DNA from: Streptomyces sp. WM6386
GTDB taxonomy: Bacteria > Actinomycetota > Actinomycetes > Streptomycetales > Streptomycetaceae
Length of the DNA stretch: 64,000 bases
Reading direction: 5' to 3'
Assembly: GCF_000972385.1 (NCBI RefSeq)
Contig: NZ_JXTE01000052.1
Coordinates: 1-64,000 of the forward strand
Shown here one piece after another: positions 40,504-49,424 of this stretch (positions are counted from its first letter, which is position 1; every line of letters begins with the position of its first letter). A program made the translations under genes and the position numbers. Under the pieces are notes generated by a model that worked only from the letters and a program-made list of their open reading frames with translations, did not search any database and had not been told where the DNA came from.

Positions 40504-42878
40504 TGCTCGCCCTGCGGACCCTGCGCTCCCGTTGGACCGCCTTCATCGGCAGCTTCGTCGCCCTGGCCCTCGGCGTCGCCGTGATCGCCGTGATGGGCCT
40601 TGCCCTCGCCTCCTCTCTCGACGCCCCCGAGCGCGCACCGGAACGCTTCGCCGCGGCCCCGGTCGTGGTGAAGGGCCAGGACACCCTGCACGTACCGACC
40701 TCCATCGGCGACCGCACCCAGAGGCTGGCCCAGCCGCGGCCCGTGCCCGCGGGCACGGTGGCGGCGCTGCGGGAGCTGGGCAGGGTCACGCAGGACCGCA
40801 CGTTCGTCGTACACGGCGACCTGGTGGGGCATCCATGGTCGACCGCGGCCTTCGCACCGTACGAACTGACCGCGGGCCGCGCACCCCGCGCGGCGGACGA
40901 GGTCGTGGCCACGGACGACCGGACGACGGTGGGACAGCGCCTGCGCACGGGGCGCGGGGTGGTGCGCGTGGTCGGCACGGTGGGCGCGCTCGGCTTCGAG
41001 AACGCGCTGTTCTACACGGATGCGCGGGCGGCCGCGTTGTCTCCGGTCAGCACACAGCTCGTGGTGGAGGCGGACGCCGCGTCGGTACGGCGCGCGGTGG
41101 ACGGCCGCGCGCGGGTGCTGGCCGGTGACGAGCGCCGGCTCGCGGACGCCGATCCCGAGCGGGACGCCGAGGCGCTGACGACGCTGAACGCCCTGTTCGG
41201 CACGGCGGGCGGGGTGACCGGGTTCGTGTCGGTGTTCGTCGTCGCGTCGACCTTCGCCTTCGCGGTGGCCCAGCGTCGCCGGGAGTTCGGCCTGCTGCGC
41301 ACGGCCGGCGCGACGCCGGGACAGATCCGGCGCACGGTGCTGACTGAGGCGCTGCTCGTCGGCGGACCGGCGTCCGCGGCGGGCTGCGCGCTGGGGGCGT
41401 ACACCGCCCCGTGGCTGGCGGAGCGCGTGGTGGACGGCGGTGTCGCACCGGCCTGGTTCGCGATCGGCGACCACGTGTGGCCGTACCATCTCGCCTTCTG
41501 GACCGGTCTGTCGGTGGCTCTGTGCGGGGCGGTGGCCGCGTCCTGGCGGGCGGGCCGGACCGCGCCGACGCAGGCGCTGCGCGAGGCAGCGGTGGACGAA
41601 CGCGCCCTGCCGCTCGGCCGCCTGCTGTGCGGGGCGGCCCTGCTGATCACCGCCGCGGTCACCCTCACAATCGCGCTGGTGACGGACCCTGGCGACCTGC
41701 TGCACCGCAAGACGTACGTCAGCCGCCCGATGCTCCTGATCACGGCGACGGCCCTGTTGGCCCCGGCTCTGGTCCGCCCCCTCACCAGGGTCCTCGCCCC
41801 GTGCGGCATGCTGGTCCGCTCGAACGCGGGCGCCGCTGTCCGCCGTACGGCCGCCGTCGCCGCCCCCGTCCTGATCATGGTGGCCCTGACGGGCTCGCTG
41901 CTCGGCGCCACGGCGACGCTGAACGAGGCGAGGGCGACGCAGGCGCGGGAGCGGACGGTCTGCGACTTCGTGCTGACGTCGCCGACCGGCTTCGCCCCGG
42001 ACACGCTCCGCCACCTGCACGCGATCCCGGACGCCGAGGTCTCGGCGACCGCGTCGAGCTCCGTGTACGTCCTCGAGGAGGGGGTCGCCCTCATCAAGTC
42101 CGAGGCGCGCGCGGCCGATCCGAGGGCCCTAGCGGCGACCACGCGCCTGCCCCTGACGGCGGGCCGCGTCACCGACCTCGACGACGACTCGGTCATCGTC
42201 AACGAGGAGTGGGCGCGGCACGAAGTCGGCCGCCGGGTCACCGTCTGGCTCGGCGACGGCACCCGCAGGTCGCTCCGCATCGCCGCGGTGATGCCGGTCG
42301 GCACGGGCGACAACGGGGTGTACGTCACGCCGGCCAACGCGCGCGGGGCCGCTGTCGACCGGGTCGAGGTGACGGGAGGAACGGCGGCAGGGCTACGCAG
42401 GGTTCTGGGAGCCACGGACGTCTCCGTCCTCACCCGCGACGAGTGGCTGCGGACCACTTACCCCACGGCCACCTTCACGGACACCGACGAGAAGACCCGC
42501 CTCGGCTTGCTCCTCGTCCTGGGCATCGCGCTGCTGTACGCGGGTATCTCCCTCGCCAACACCCTGCTCATGGCGACGTCCGACCGCAAGCGCGAGTTCG
42601 CGTCCCTGCGGCTGGCGGGCGCCACGACCGGCCAGGTGCTGCGCCTCGTGGCCACGGAGGCCCTGGTGGTGGTGGCCGTGGGCGCACTCCTCGGCCTGCT
42701 GGTGACGGCTCTCAACCTCGGCGGCATGTGGGGCGCCCTGGACCTGCTGTCGGCACGCTCCCCGCTCCGCCTCCCCTGGCCCGAACTCGGCGCGGCCACA
42801 GGCGCGTGCGCGCTCCTCGCCGTCGTATCGGCGGTGCTTTCGGCGGCTCATGCCCTGCGCCGGAAAACCTCTCCATAG
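40497..42878 (+). CDS. FtsX-like ABC transporter permease
   Basis: The 793-residue permease has two FtsX cores. An N-terminal helix (about 15-38) leads to an extracytoplasmic domain (about 40-235), then three helices (about 240-370) with FAFAVAQRRREFGLLRTAGATPGQIRRTV, the first FtsX repeat. A second block has helices near 385-440, another periplasmic part (about 460-670), then LLVLGIALLYAGISLANTLLM, SDRKREFASLRLAGATTGQVLRLV and two more helices. GTG at 40497 overlaps the ATPase stop and has GGAGG 7 nt upstream. Together they form one MacB/YtrF-like exporter. Confidence 0.93.
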   Translation: MLMLALRTLRSRWTAFIGSFVALALGVAVIAVMGLALASSLDAPERAPERFAAAPVVVKGQDTLHVPTSIGDRTQRLAQPRPVPAGTVAALRELGRVTQDRTFVVHGDLVGHPWSTAAFAPYELTAGRAPRAADEVVATDDRTTVGQRLRTGRGVVRVVGTVGALGFENALFYTDARAAALSPVSTQLVVEADAASVRRAVDGRARVLAGDERRLADADPERDAEALTTLNALFGTAGGVTGFVSVFVVASTFAFAVAQRRREFGLLRTAGATPGQIRRTVLTEALLVGGPASAAGCALGAYTAPWLAERVVDGGVAPAWFAIGDHVWPYHLAFWTGLSVALCGAVAASWRAGRTAPTQALREAAVDERALPLGRLLCGAALLITAAVTLTIALVTDPGDLLHRKTYVSRPMLLITATALLAPALVRPLTRVLAPCGMLVRSNAGAAVRRTAAVAAPVLIMVALTGSLLGATATLNEARATQARERTVCDFVLTSPTGFAPDTLRHLHAIPDAEVSATASSSVYVLEEGVALIKSEARAADPRALAATTRLPLTAGRVTDLDDDSVIVNEEWARHEVGRRVTVWLGDGTRRSLRIAAVMPVGTGDNGVYVTPANARGAAVDRVEVTGGTAAGLRRVLGATDVSVLTRDEWLRTTYPTATFTDTDEKTRLGLLLVLGIALLYAGISLANTLLMATSDRKREFASLRLAGATTGQVLRLVATEALVVVAVGALLGLLVTALNLGGMWGALDLLSARSPLRLPWPELGAATGACALLAVVSAVLSAAHALRRKTSP

Positions 42879-42947
42879 CCGCGGCCGATTCTTCTGACGC
42901 GGGATCAGCCCACGCGGTCGCTGTACGTCACTGCCGTACGCATGGCA

Positions 42948-42981
42948 AGGGGCCCGTTCCTGATATCAGGAACGGGCCCCT
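42948..42981. terminator. 34-bp perfect palindrome, terminator after tRNA-Ala and the ABC permease
   Basis: Arms AGGGGCCCGTTCC and GGAACGGGCCCCT flank TGATATCA, which is itself palindromic, so the whole stretch reads the same on both strands. It lies 9 bp beyond the tRNA 3' end on the minus strand and 69 bp after the permease stop. The stem would be very stable; no U-tract is needed in Streptomyces. Confidence 0.9.
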
Positions 42982-42989
42982 ATGCTGCG

Positions 42990-43063
42990 TGGACCTGTGG
43001 GGATTTGAACCCCAGACCCCCTCGATGCGAACGAGGTGCGCTACCAGACTGCGCCACAGGCCC
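42990..43063 (-). tRNA. tRNA-Ala, anticodon CGC
   Basis: On the minus strand the 74-nt sequence folds as a complete cloverleaf. Acceptor GGGCCTG pairs with CAGGTCC and includes the G3-U70 wobble that defines alanine tRNAs. The D stem is GCGC/GCGC, the anticodon stem CCTCG/CGAGG closes loop TTCGCAT (anticodon CGC, codon GCG), and the T arm is TGGGG-TTCAAAT-CCCCA. The discriminator is A73. CCA is not encoded. GCG is a frequent Ala codon in this genome. Confidence 0.97.
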
Positions 43064-43078
43064 TTGCAACGAGTGAAA

Positions 43079-43108
43079 CCTTAGCACCCCGATCGGGGTG
43101 CTTGGAAA
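43079..43108 (-). promoter_or_regulatory. Candidate tRNA-Ala promoter with a palindromic spacer
   Basis: AGCACCCCGATCGGGGTGCT (43083-43102) is a perfect 20-bp palindrome, 91 bp past the sepX stop and 20 bp before the tRNA 5' end. On the minus strand it is followed by TAAGGT (43084-43079), a good Streptomyces -10 hexamer, and preceded by TTCCAA (43108-43103), a weak -35; the 18-bp spacer is the palindrome core. It could be the sepX terminator, an operator, or both. Confidence 0.5.
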
Positions 43109-43192
43109 TCCGTTCCCGGCCCCGGCTGCGGTACAGCCACAGGTGGGACGGGGGGACGCGACGGCGGGGCGCGGCGCTCAGGGCCGCCGCGC

Positions 43193-44455
43193 CTACTCGT
43201 TGGCCGCGCGCGGCCGCTCCCCGTCCTCGTACTGATCGAAGAGGGGCGTACGTCCCCGCTCACGCGCCCGTCGCGCGGACGCGGCCCGGCGGGCGTCGCA
43301 GCGCTCGTCGTCCTCCGTCTTGTCCTCGGCGTGGGACGACTCCCCCGCCTCGGCGTCCTGCGCCGCACCGTCCTGCCCGGCACCGGACTCGGCACCGGCG
43401 CCACGCGCCTCCCGCTCCCCGGCGACCGAGCTGGACCGCGCCGAACTCCACGCGTCCGGCGCGCCCAGGTCCACCTCCGAGGTGGCCCGCGGAGCGACCG
43501 GCGCCGTCACATACGTCGGCAACGGCACCGGCACCGGCTCCCAGCTGTCCCCGTGCCCCGGCCTGCGCTGGCGCTCGCGCTGCTGGTCGACCCACTCAGC
43601 GTGGTCGGTCTGCTCGACGAGGGCGCGCCGGTCGGCGGCGAGCGCCGACAGCCCGGGGTCCTGCCCCGGCTCTGGTCCTTCGTCCGGTTCGTCCGCGTCG
43701 ATCGCTTCGGCCGTCGGGCGCCGGCGCGGCTGACGCGCACGCTCCTTCAGCTGCCGCGCCGCCGCCTCGGCCCGCTGCCGGTCCATCTGGTAGGTGAAGC
43801 GGCGGCGCTCCTGGGAACGCAGGTAGGCGATGTACCCGCTCAGCAGGACGGCGGGCACGCCGGGCGCCCACAGGAACGCGAGCCCTCCGACGGCGGCGAC
43901 GACCGCTCCGAGCGTGAAAGCGATGAAGAGCACCACGGTGGTGCGCCTACGGCGCGCGAGTGCCTTCGTGCGCCGGGCGCGCGCCGCGGCGGCTTCCGCA
44001 GCGGGCGAACGCCGGGCTGCGGGCACCTGCCTGCGTGCCGGAGCGGATGCGGGCGCCGGTGCGGAGACGGATGCCGGGGCGTGCGCTGCCGGGTCGGCCG
44101 CTCTCTCGCGTGCCGACTCACGCGCCGCTTCCCTGCGCGCCGACGCCTCCGCGTGCACGTCCGCGCGCACTTGCGGGCGCGTCGGAGGCGTGGCGAAGGC
44201 CCGGACGTCCACCGAGTCGGTGACGGCATCCGGGTCGACGGCGCTGGGCTCCCCCTCCTCGGTGGAGCGCGCCCGCAGGTCCTTGGCGTACCGGCGCTCC
44301 ATCCCCGCCCGTCCGGACAGCAGCCGGATGGCGGTGCTGAAGCGTTCCGTCGGACGGGCCTCGTTCAGCTCGTCCTGCCTACGGAGCCACATCGGCACCA
44401 AGTAGGCGGCCCAGGCCCCGACAATGACTGCGTAGATGAGGCCGCTGCTGCTCAC
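43193..44455 (-). CDS. sepX: SepX/GlpR-like actinobacterial cell-division membrane protein
   Basis: The 420-residue protein begins MSSSGLIYAVIVGAWAAYL, a first membrane segment (about 5-24), followed by PMWLRRQDELNEARPTERFS and a basic, Ala/Arg-rich cytoplasmic region (about 50-175). Two further hydrophobic segments (about 177-200 and 203-220) precede a long acidic, disordered tail ending GRTPLFDQYEDGERPRAANE. This fits SepX, the Streptomyces septal protein, and its corynebacterial counterpart GlpR, the membrane receptor of the gephyrin-like protein Glp. The Glp/MoeA gene lies upstream on the same strand (46399-47721), as in other actinobacteria. SepX is required for hyphal compartmentation and sporulation in Streptomyces. 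The match rests on sequence memory and context, not a search. Confidence 0.8.
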   Translation of the reverse strand: MSSSGLIYAVIVGAWAAYLVPMWLRRQDELNEARPTERFSTAIRLLSGRAGMERRYAKDLRARSTEEGEPSAVDPDAVTDSVDVRAFATPPTRPQVRADVHAEASARREAARESARERAADPAAHAPASVSAPAPASAPARRQVPAARRSPAAEAAAARARRTKALARRRRTTVVLFIAFTLGAVVAAVGGLAFLWAPGVPAVLLSGYIAYLRSQERRRFTYQMDRQRAEAAARQLKERARQPRRRPTAEAIDADEPDEGPEPGQDPGLSALAADRRALVEQTDHAEWVDQQRERQRRPGHGDSWEPVPVPLPTYVTAPVAPRATSEVDLGAPDAWSSARSSSVAGEREARGAGAESGAGQDGAAQDAEAGESSHAEDKTEDDERCDARRAASARRARERGRTPLFDQYEDGERPRAANE

Positions 44456-44665
44456 GCCTCACACGGTAGAGGGATTCGCGTGAGGCCATCCGCCAATTGG
44501 GCCGGTGTGTCGCACGATCTGGCTGATATTTCGAGCTTTTTTTGTGACCGATGCGATCAGCAGGCTGCCGGAGCCGTGAATTTAATGCCCTGAGACGATC
44601 GCCGCCCGATCACTTTCGAACATTTATTCAATTCCCGGGGTCACTTCCCTCGGCCGTTTTCCTGG

Positions 44666-45334
44666 CTACGTGGGATTCCCCGGCGTGTTCTGCGGGTTCC
44701 GGGGCGTGGTGTGCGGCGCCTTCTGTGAACGTGCCCGTCGCCATCGCCCGAGCAACCCATCCGGCACCTCTTCCGCGGTGAGCGCGAAGACGAGATGGTC
44801 GCGCCAGGCCCCGTCGATGTGGAGATAACGGGGCCGCAGCCCCTCCTCACGGAATCCGAGTTTCTCCACGACCCGGCGACTGGGCCCGTTCTCCGGGCGA
44901 ATGCAGACCTCGACGCGGTGCAGTCCGACGCTCCGGAAACAGTGGTCCACGACGAGCGCCACGGCCGTCGGCATCACCCCACGGCCGGCCACCGACTCGT
45001 CCACCCAGTAGCCGACGTGTCCCGAGCACATCGAGCCCCAGGTGATCCCGGCGACGGTCAACTGTCCGACGAGCCGTCCCTGGTACTCGATGACGAACGG
45101 CAGCATCCGGCCCGCGTTCGCCTCGGCCCGCAGATGGCGCACCATCTGCCGGTAGGTCGGCCGGTGCGCGATCGGCCCGCTGGGCGTGGGCGGCGGGATG
45201 GTCGCCTCCCAGGGGCGCAGCCAGTCGCGGTTGCGCCGGTTGACCTCGCGCCAGGCCCGCTGGTCGCGCACCTTTATGGGCCGGAGGACGACGTCGCCGT
45301 CCGCCAGTACGACGGGCCAGGATGGGCTGTTCAG
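44666..45334 (-). CDS. rimJ: RimJ/RimL-type GNAT N-acetyltransferase
   Basis: The product acetylates protein N-termini or free amines. GNAT elements are VVLRPIKVRDQRAWREVNRRN (in two parts), VIEYQGRLVGQLTV, YWVDESVAGRGVMPTAVALV, with the acetyl-CoA loop in VAGRGV, and RPENGPSRRVVEKLGFREEGL. ATG is missing near the first strand: the earliest GTG (45271) would start at MRDQRAWRE and drop the conserved first beta strand. In the same frame CTG at 45334 overlaps the mogA stop as CTGA and restores SPSWPVVLADGDVVLRPIK; I take it as the start but 45271 is the conservative choice. Part of the galU-glp-moaC-mogA-rimJ run leading toward sepX; mycobacteria have the same neighbour. Confidence 0.85.
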   Translation of the reverse strand: MNSPSWPVVLADGDVVLRPIKVRDQRAWREVNRRNRDWLRPWEATIPPPTPSGPIAHRPTYRQMVRHLRAEANAGRMLPFVIEYQGRLVGQLTVAGITWGSMCSGHVGYWVDESVAGRGVMPTAVALVVDHCFRSVGLHRVEVCIRPENGPSRRVVEKLGFREEGLRPRYLHIDGAWRDHLVFALTAEEVPDGLLGRWRRARSQKAPHTTPRNPQNTPGNPT

Positions 45335-45837
45335 CTCGCACCCCCAGTGCCGGCCCCGGGTCTGGGGTGGTCGCCGCCGCGGATCTGGTCGACGGCGTGG
45401 ACCAACAGGGGCTCCAGGACAGCGAGCCCGTCCTTCACTCCGCCGGTGGAGCCCGGCAGGTTGACGATCAGGGTCCGTCCCGCCACTCCGGCCAGGCCCC
45501 GCGAGAGCACGGCGGTCGGCACCTTCTCCCGTCCGAACGCCCGGATGGCCTCGGCGATGCCGGGCACTTCGTGGTCGATCACCTCGCGGGTCGCCTCGGG
45601 GGTGCGGTCGGTGGGCGAGATGCCGGTGCCGCCGGTGGTGACGACGACGTCGTACCCGGCGTCGACGGCGGCGCGCAGGGCCGCCCGGACAGGGTCCCCG
45701 TCGGGCACGATCTGCGGCCCCTCGACGTCGAAGCCGAAGCCCTTCAGGCCCGCGGCGATCAACGGGCCGCCCTTGTCCTCGTAGACCCCGGCGGCGGCCC
45801 GGTTGGAGGCGGTGACCACAAGAGCGCGATATGTCAT
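45331..45837 (-). CDS. mogA: Molybdopterin adenylyltransferase (MogA/MoaB type)
   Basis: MogA adenylates molybdopterin before metal insertion in molybdenum cofactor synthesis. The 168-residue protein has [19 protein letters not shown], the substrate-binding [20 protein letters not shown], and [20 protein letters not shown], the conserved GGTG and LPGS motifs. ATG at 45837 overlaps the moaC stop as ATGA. It sits in a run with moaC and glp/moeA on the minus strand, a compact molybdenum-cofactor set coupled to galU and rimJ. Confidence 0.93.
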   Translation of the reverse strand: MTYRALVVTASNRAAAGVYEDKGGPLIAAGLKGFGFDVEGPQIVPDGDPVRAALRAAVDAGYDVVVTTGGTGISPTDRTPEATREVIDHEVPGIAEAIRAFGREKVPTAVLSRGLAGVAGRTLIVNLPGSTGGVKDGLAVLEPLLVHAVDQIRGGDHPRPGAGTGGAS

Positions 45838-46313
45838 GCCCGGCTCCAGTCGCCCGACTTGCCGCCCGTCTTCTCCTCCACCCGAACGTCCGTGATGACC
45901 GCTCCCTTGTCGACCGCCTTGACCATGTCGATCACGGTGAGCGCGGCGACGGAGACCGCGGTGAGGGCCTCCATCTCGACGCCCGTGCGGTCCGTCGTCC
46001 TGACCGTGGCGAGGATCTCCACCGCGTCGTCCACGACCGACAGATCCAGTTTCACACCCGACACCGACAACGGGTGGCACAGCGGGATCAGGTCCGGGGT
46101 GCGCTTGGCGCCCATGATGCCCGCGATCCGCGCTGTGGCGAGGGCGTCGCCCTTGGGGACGCCCTCGCCGCGCAGCAGCTCGATCACGCGGGGCGAGACG
46201 AGGACCCGGCCGCTGGCGCGGGCGGTGCGCGCGGTCACGTCCTTGTCGGATACGTCGACCATGCGGGCGGCGCCCGCCTCGTCGATGTGAGTCAGTCGGT
46301 CCTGCGTACTCAT
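45834..46313 (-). CDS. moaC: Cyclic pyranopterin monophosphate synthase
   Basis: MoaC closes the pyranopterin ring from the MoaA product, the first committed step of molybdenum cofactor synthesis. The 159-residue protein has [20 protein letters not shown], the family [15 protein letters not shown] and [30 protein letters not shown] (in segments) with the active-site KxxDR/K pattern. ATG at 46313 has GGGAGC about 10 nt upstream; the longer frame to 46388 is not family-like. Overlaps mogA downstream by ATGA, 85 bp after glp. Confidence 0.95.
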   Translation of the reverse strand: MSTQDRLTHIDEAGAARMVDVSDKDVTARTARASGRVLVSPRVIELLRGEGVPKGDALATARIAGIMGAKRTPDLIPLCHPLSVSGVKLDLSVVDDAVEILATVRTTDRTGVEMEALTAVSVAALTVIDMVKAVDKGAVITDVRVEEKTGGKSGDWSRA

Positions 46314-46398
46314 GCTGTGCGGCGCTCCCGGTCCCGGCCCTTCGCGGTACGGCGCGCGGGCCTGTTGTGCGCGACACGGTACCGCCAACCAGGAGCAC

Positions 46399-47721
46399 TC
46401 AGCCGAGCAGGACCACCTCGACCTCGGTGCCGGGCTCGACGGACTCCACGTCCTCCGGGACGACGATCAGCGCGTCCGCGTGCGCGAGGGCCGCCACCAG
46501 GTGCGACCCGGCGCCACCGACCGGGGTCACCGTGCCGTCGGAGTAGGTCCCGCGCAGGAACTGCCTGCGTCCCTTCGGCGAGGTCAGCGCCTTGCCGGCG
46601 GTCAGCTTCGCGGTCACGCGCGGCCGGTGCACGTCCTCCAGGCCCATGAGAGCGCGGATCGCGGGACGGACGAACAGTTCGAAGGAGACATACGACGAGA
46701 CGGGGTTGCCCGGCAGCGCGAGGAGCGGGGTGTGGTCGGGGCCGATGGAGCCGAAGCCCTGGGGCTTGCCGGGTTGCATGGCGAGCTTGCGGAAGTCGAT
46801 GCCACTGCCGGCCTCGTCCTCGTCACCGACGGACGACAGCGCCTCCTTGACGACGTCGTACGCCCCCACGCTGACGCCGCCCGTGGTGACCATGAGGTCG
46901 GCGCGGACGAGCTGGTCCTCGATGGTGTTGCGGAGGGTCTCGGCGTCGTCCGCGACGGCGCCGACGCGGTAGGCGATGGCCCCGGCGTCGCGGGCGGCGG
47001 CGGTGAGGGCGAAGCTGTTGGAGTCGTAGATCTGGCCGTTGCCCAGTTGTTCGTCGGGCTGGACGAGTTCGCTGCCGGTGGACATGACGACCACGCGCGG
47101 GCGCGGGCGGACGCGTACCGTGCCGCGGCCGATCGCGGCGAGCAGTGCGATCTGCGGCGGGCCGAGGACGGTGCCGGCCTCGAGGGCGCGGTCACCGGCC
47201 TTCACGTCGCTGCCCTTCGCGCGTACGTGCGCGCGTGCCTCGGCGGGCCGGTGCACGTGCACGTGCCCCTCGGCGCCCTCGGGAGCCAGGGCGCGGGCGC
47301 GCATCCCGGTCGCGGGCCCCTCGCCGAGGCCTGCGTCGGTCCACTCGACGGGGACGACGGTCTCGGCGCCGGGCGGCAGCGGGGCACCGGTCATGATGCG
47401 GGCGGCCTGGCCGGGGCCCACGTGGAGCAGTTCGGCCTGGCCCGCCGCGACGTCCCCGACGACGTCCAGGACGGCGGGGAACTCCTCGCTCGCGCCCGCG
47501 ACATCCGCGACCCGCACCGCGTACCCGTCCATGGAGCTGTTGTCGAACGGCGGCAGGGAGACCGGCACCGTGACGTCCTCGACCAGGACACAGCCCTGGG
47601 CGTCGAGGAGTTGCAGCTCGATGGGTTCCAGGGGGCGGACGGTCGCGAGGATGTCCTCCAGGTGCTCGTCCACCGACCAGAGGTGGTCCTGGCCGGTGGT
47701 GTGGGGCGCGGCGCTGCTCAA
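46399..47721 (-). CDS. glp: Gephyrin-like molybdotransferase Glp / MoeA
   Basis: The 440-residue MoeA-family protein has the MoeA domain order: domain I/II N-terminus [30 protein letters not shown] (signature), [20 protein letters not shown], the molybdopterin-binding domain [20 protein letters not shown], and [19 protein letters not shown], then [21 protein letters not shown] and the C-terminal domain IV. Standard MoeA inserts molybdate into adenylated molybdopterin. In corynebacteria the paralogue Glp serves cell division with GlpR, the partner encoded here by sepX. The gene's position beside sepX and rimJ favours the Glp assignment; MoeA activity is not excluded, and moaC/mogA are also adjacent. 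TTG start at 47721; ribosome site GGAG in the galU 3' end. Confidence 0.85.
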   Translation of the reverse strand: MSSAAPHTTGQDHLWSVDEHLEDILATVRPLEPIELQLLDAQGCVLVEDVTVPVSLPPFDNSSMDGYAVRVADVAGASEEFPAVLDVVGDVAAGQAELLHVGPGQAARIMTGAPLPPGAETVVPVEWTDAGLGEGPATGMRARALAPEGAEGHVHVHRPAEARAHVRAKGSDVKAGDRALEAGTVLGPPQIALLAAIGRGTVRVRPRPRVVVMSTGSELVQPDEQLGNGQIYDSNSFALTAAARDAGAIAYRVGAVADDAETLRNTIEDQLVRADLMVTTGGVSVGAYDVVKEALSSVGDEDEAGSGIDFRKLAMQPGKPQGFGSIGPDHTPLLALPGNPVSSYVSFELFVRPAIRALMGLEDVHRPRVTAKLTAGKALTSPKGRRQFLRGTYSDGTVTPVGGAGSHLVAALAHADALIVVPEDVESVEPGTEVEVVLLG

Positions 47722-47726
47722 CGTTG

Positions 47727-48629
47727 CTACATCTCCTCGGCTACGTAACTGCGAAGCCAGGTCCGGAAGTCCGGGCCCAGGTCTTCACGTTCGCACGCGA
47801 GTCTGACAATGGCACGCAGATAGTCACCACGGTCACCGGTGTCATAGCGGCGGCCCTTGAAGACGACGCCGTGCACCGGGCCGCCGACCTTCTCGTCCGC
47901 CGCGAGCTGCTGGAGGGCGTCGGTGAGCTGGATCTCGCCGCCGCGGCCGGGCTCGGTCTTGCGCAGTATGTCGAAGATGTGCGGGTCGAGGACGTAGCGG
48001 CCGATGATCGCGTAGTTGGACGGGGCGTCGGCCGCGGACGGCTTCTCGACGAGGTCGTGCACCTTGACCACGTCGGCGTCCTCGGTGGCGTCGACAGCCG
48101 CGCATCCGTAGAGGTGGATCTGCTCGGGTTCGACCTCCATGAGCGCGATGACGCTGCCGCCATGCCGCTCCTGGACCTCGACCATCCGCTTGAGCAGCGG
48201 GTCGCGCGGGTCGATCAGGTCGTCGCCGAGGAGGACGGCGAAGGGCTCGTGGCCCACGTGCGGCGCCGCGCACAGGACGGCGTGACCGAGGCCCTTGGGG
48301 TCACCCTGGCGGACGTAGTGCATGGTGGCGAGGTCGCTGGACTCCTGCACCTTCGCGAGCCGGCCGGCGTCGCCCTTCTTCTGAAGCGCCGATTCCAGCT
48401 CGTAGTTGCGGTCGAAGTGGTCCTCGAGCGGCCGCTTGTTGCGGCCCGTGATCATGAGGACGTCATCGAGACCCGCGGAGGCGGCCTCCTCGACCACGTA
48501 CTGGATCGCCGGCTTGTCGACGACCGGCAGCATCTCCTTGGGAGTGGCCTTGGTGGCCGGCAGGAACCGGGTGCCGAGGCCTGCTGCGGGGATGACAGCC
48601 TTGCTGATCCGAGGGTGAGACTGAGTCAT
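47727..48629 (-). CDS. galU: UTP-glucose-1-phosphate uridylyltransferase
   Basis: GalU makes UDP-glucose for cell-wall polysaccharides, glycosylation and trehalose. The 300-residue enzyme shows AVIPAAGLGTRFLPATKATPKEMLPV (in the conserved G-G-x-G-T-R loop), KPAIQYVVEEAASAG, VRQGDPKGLGHAVL, VLLGDDLIDPRDP and GEIQLTDALQQL. ATG at 48629 is preceded by weak ribosome-site sequence. It starts the minus-strand series galU-glp-moaC-mogA-rimJ, 5 bp before glp. Divergent from the 5-FTHF cyclo-ligase, as in mycobacteria. Confidence 0.97.
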   Translation of the reverse strand: MTQSHPRISKAVIPAAGLGTRFLPATKATPKEMLPVVDKPAIQYVVEEAASAGLDDVLMITGRNKRPLEDHFDRNYELESALQKKGDAGRLAKVQESSDLATMHYVRQGDPKGLGHAVLCAAPHVGHEPFAVLLGDDLIDPRDPLLKRMVEVQERHGGSVIALMEVEPEQIHLYGCAAVDATEDADVVKVHDLVEKPSAADAPSNYAIIGRYVLDPHIFDILRKTEPGRGGEIQLTDALQQLAADEKVGGPVHGVVFKGRRYDTGDRGDYLRAIVRLACEREDLGPDFRTWLRSYVAEEM

Positions 48630-48722
48630 GCACGCAACCTTATCCGGTGCCTTTGCAGGGAATCTGAGGCTCCGGTTAATTAGCTCTGATATGAGCGTAT
48701 TGGAAGGGTACGGGAGCGACCT

Positions 48723-49346
48723 TTGAGTCACAACGGACGTCCTGGAGAGCCTGACAAGCGAATGTTGCGGCGAGAGTTCCTCGCGGTGAGGAACAGGTTG
48801 ACGGCCGATGACGTGCGCGAATCCGCGACCGCGCTGGCCGGGCGGGCGCTCGAACTGCCCGAGCTGGCGCGGGCACGCACGGTGGCGGCGTACGTCTCGG
48901 TGGGGAGCGAACCCGGCACGCTCACGCTCCTGGACGCGCTGCGCGCGCGGGGCGTGCACGTCCTGCTCCCGGCGCTCCTGCCCGACAACGATCTGGACTG
49001 GGGCGCGTACACCGGGGCGGGCTCCCTCGCGCGCGTCCAACACGGCGGAAAGATGGCCCTCTTCGAGCCCTCCGGGGAGCGTCTGGGCCCGGAAGCCGTG
49101 ACCGGCGCCGACGTCGTGCTGCTGCCCGGCCTGGCTGTCGACGCGCGCGGTATGCGGCTGGGGCGCGGCGGAGGGTCGTACGACCGGGTGCTCGCGCGCC
49201 TGGAGCGCGCGGGCGCACACCCCGCTCTGGTCGTGCTGCTCTACGACTCCGAGATCGTCGAGCGCGTCCCCGAGGAGGCGCACGACCAGGCGGTGCACGC
49301 GGTGGTGACGCCGTCGGGCGTGCGTCGCTTCCGGGACGACGCGTGA
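48723..49346 (+). CDS. 5-formyltetrahydrofolate cyclo-ligase
   Basis: The 207-residue enzyme returns 5-formyl-THF to 5,10-methenyl-THF using ATP, protecting the folate pool. Features are KRMLRREFLAVRNRLTADDVRE, VAAYVSVGSEPGT, DVVLLPGLAVDARGMRLGRGGGSYDRVLAR (ATP loop GRGGGSYDR) and a C-terminal VVTPSGVRRF. TTG start at 48723 with GGGAGCGACC before it. Divergent from galU, about 94 bp apart, a conserved actinobacterial neighbourhood (FTHF ligase, galU, glp). Confidence 0.93.
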   Translation: MSHNGRPGEPDKRMLRREFLAVRNRLTADDVRESATALAGRALELPELARARTVAAYVSVGSEPGTLTLLDALRARGVHVLLPALLPDNDLDWGAYTGAGSLARVQHGGKMALFEPSGERLGPEAVTGADVVLLPGLAVDARGMRLGRGGGSYDRVLARLERAGAHPALVVLLYDSEIVERVPEEAHDQAVHAVVTPSGVRRFRDDA

Positions 49347-49367
49347 GCCGCGGCATGTGAGCGCATA

Positions 49368-49405
49368 CGAAGGGGCCCTCCACGCGTGTGTGGAGGGCCC
49401 CTTCG
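49368..49405. terminator. Bidirectional hairpin terminator after 5-FTHF cyclo-ligase
   Basis: CGAAGGGGCCCTCCAC (49368-49383) and GTGGAGGGCCCCTTCG (49390-49405) are perfect 16-bp arms around GCGTGT. It serves the convergent penicillin acylase gene, whose stop lies at 49425, and the cyclo-ligase gene on the other side. Confidence 0.9.
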
Positions 49406-49424
49406 ACGATTCGCCGTCAGTGGC

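Noticed and set aside
42990..43063. Integration site of a mobile element at the tRNA
   Set aside because: No integrase gene and no duplicated tRNA 3' end were found nearby.
45331..48629. A complete molybdenum cofactor biosynthetic cluster
   Set aside because: moaA, moaD, moaE and moeB are not in the window; only moaC, mogA and a MoeA-like gene are present.
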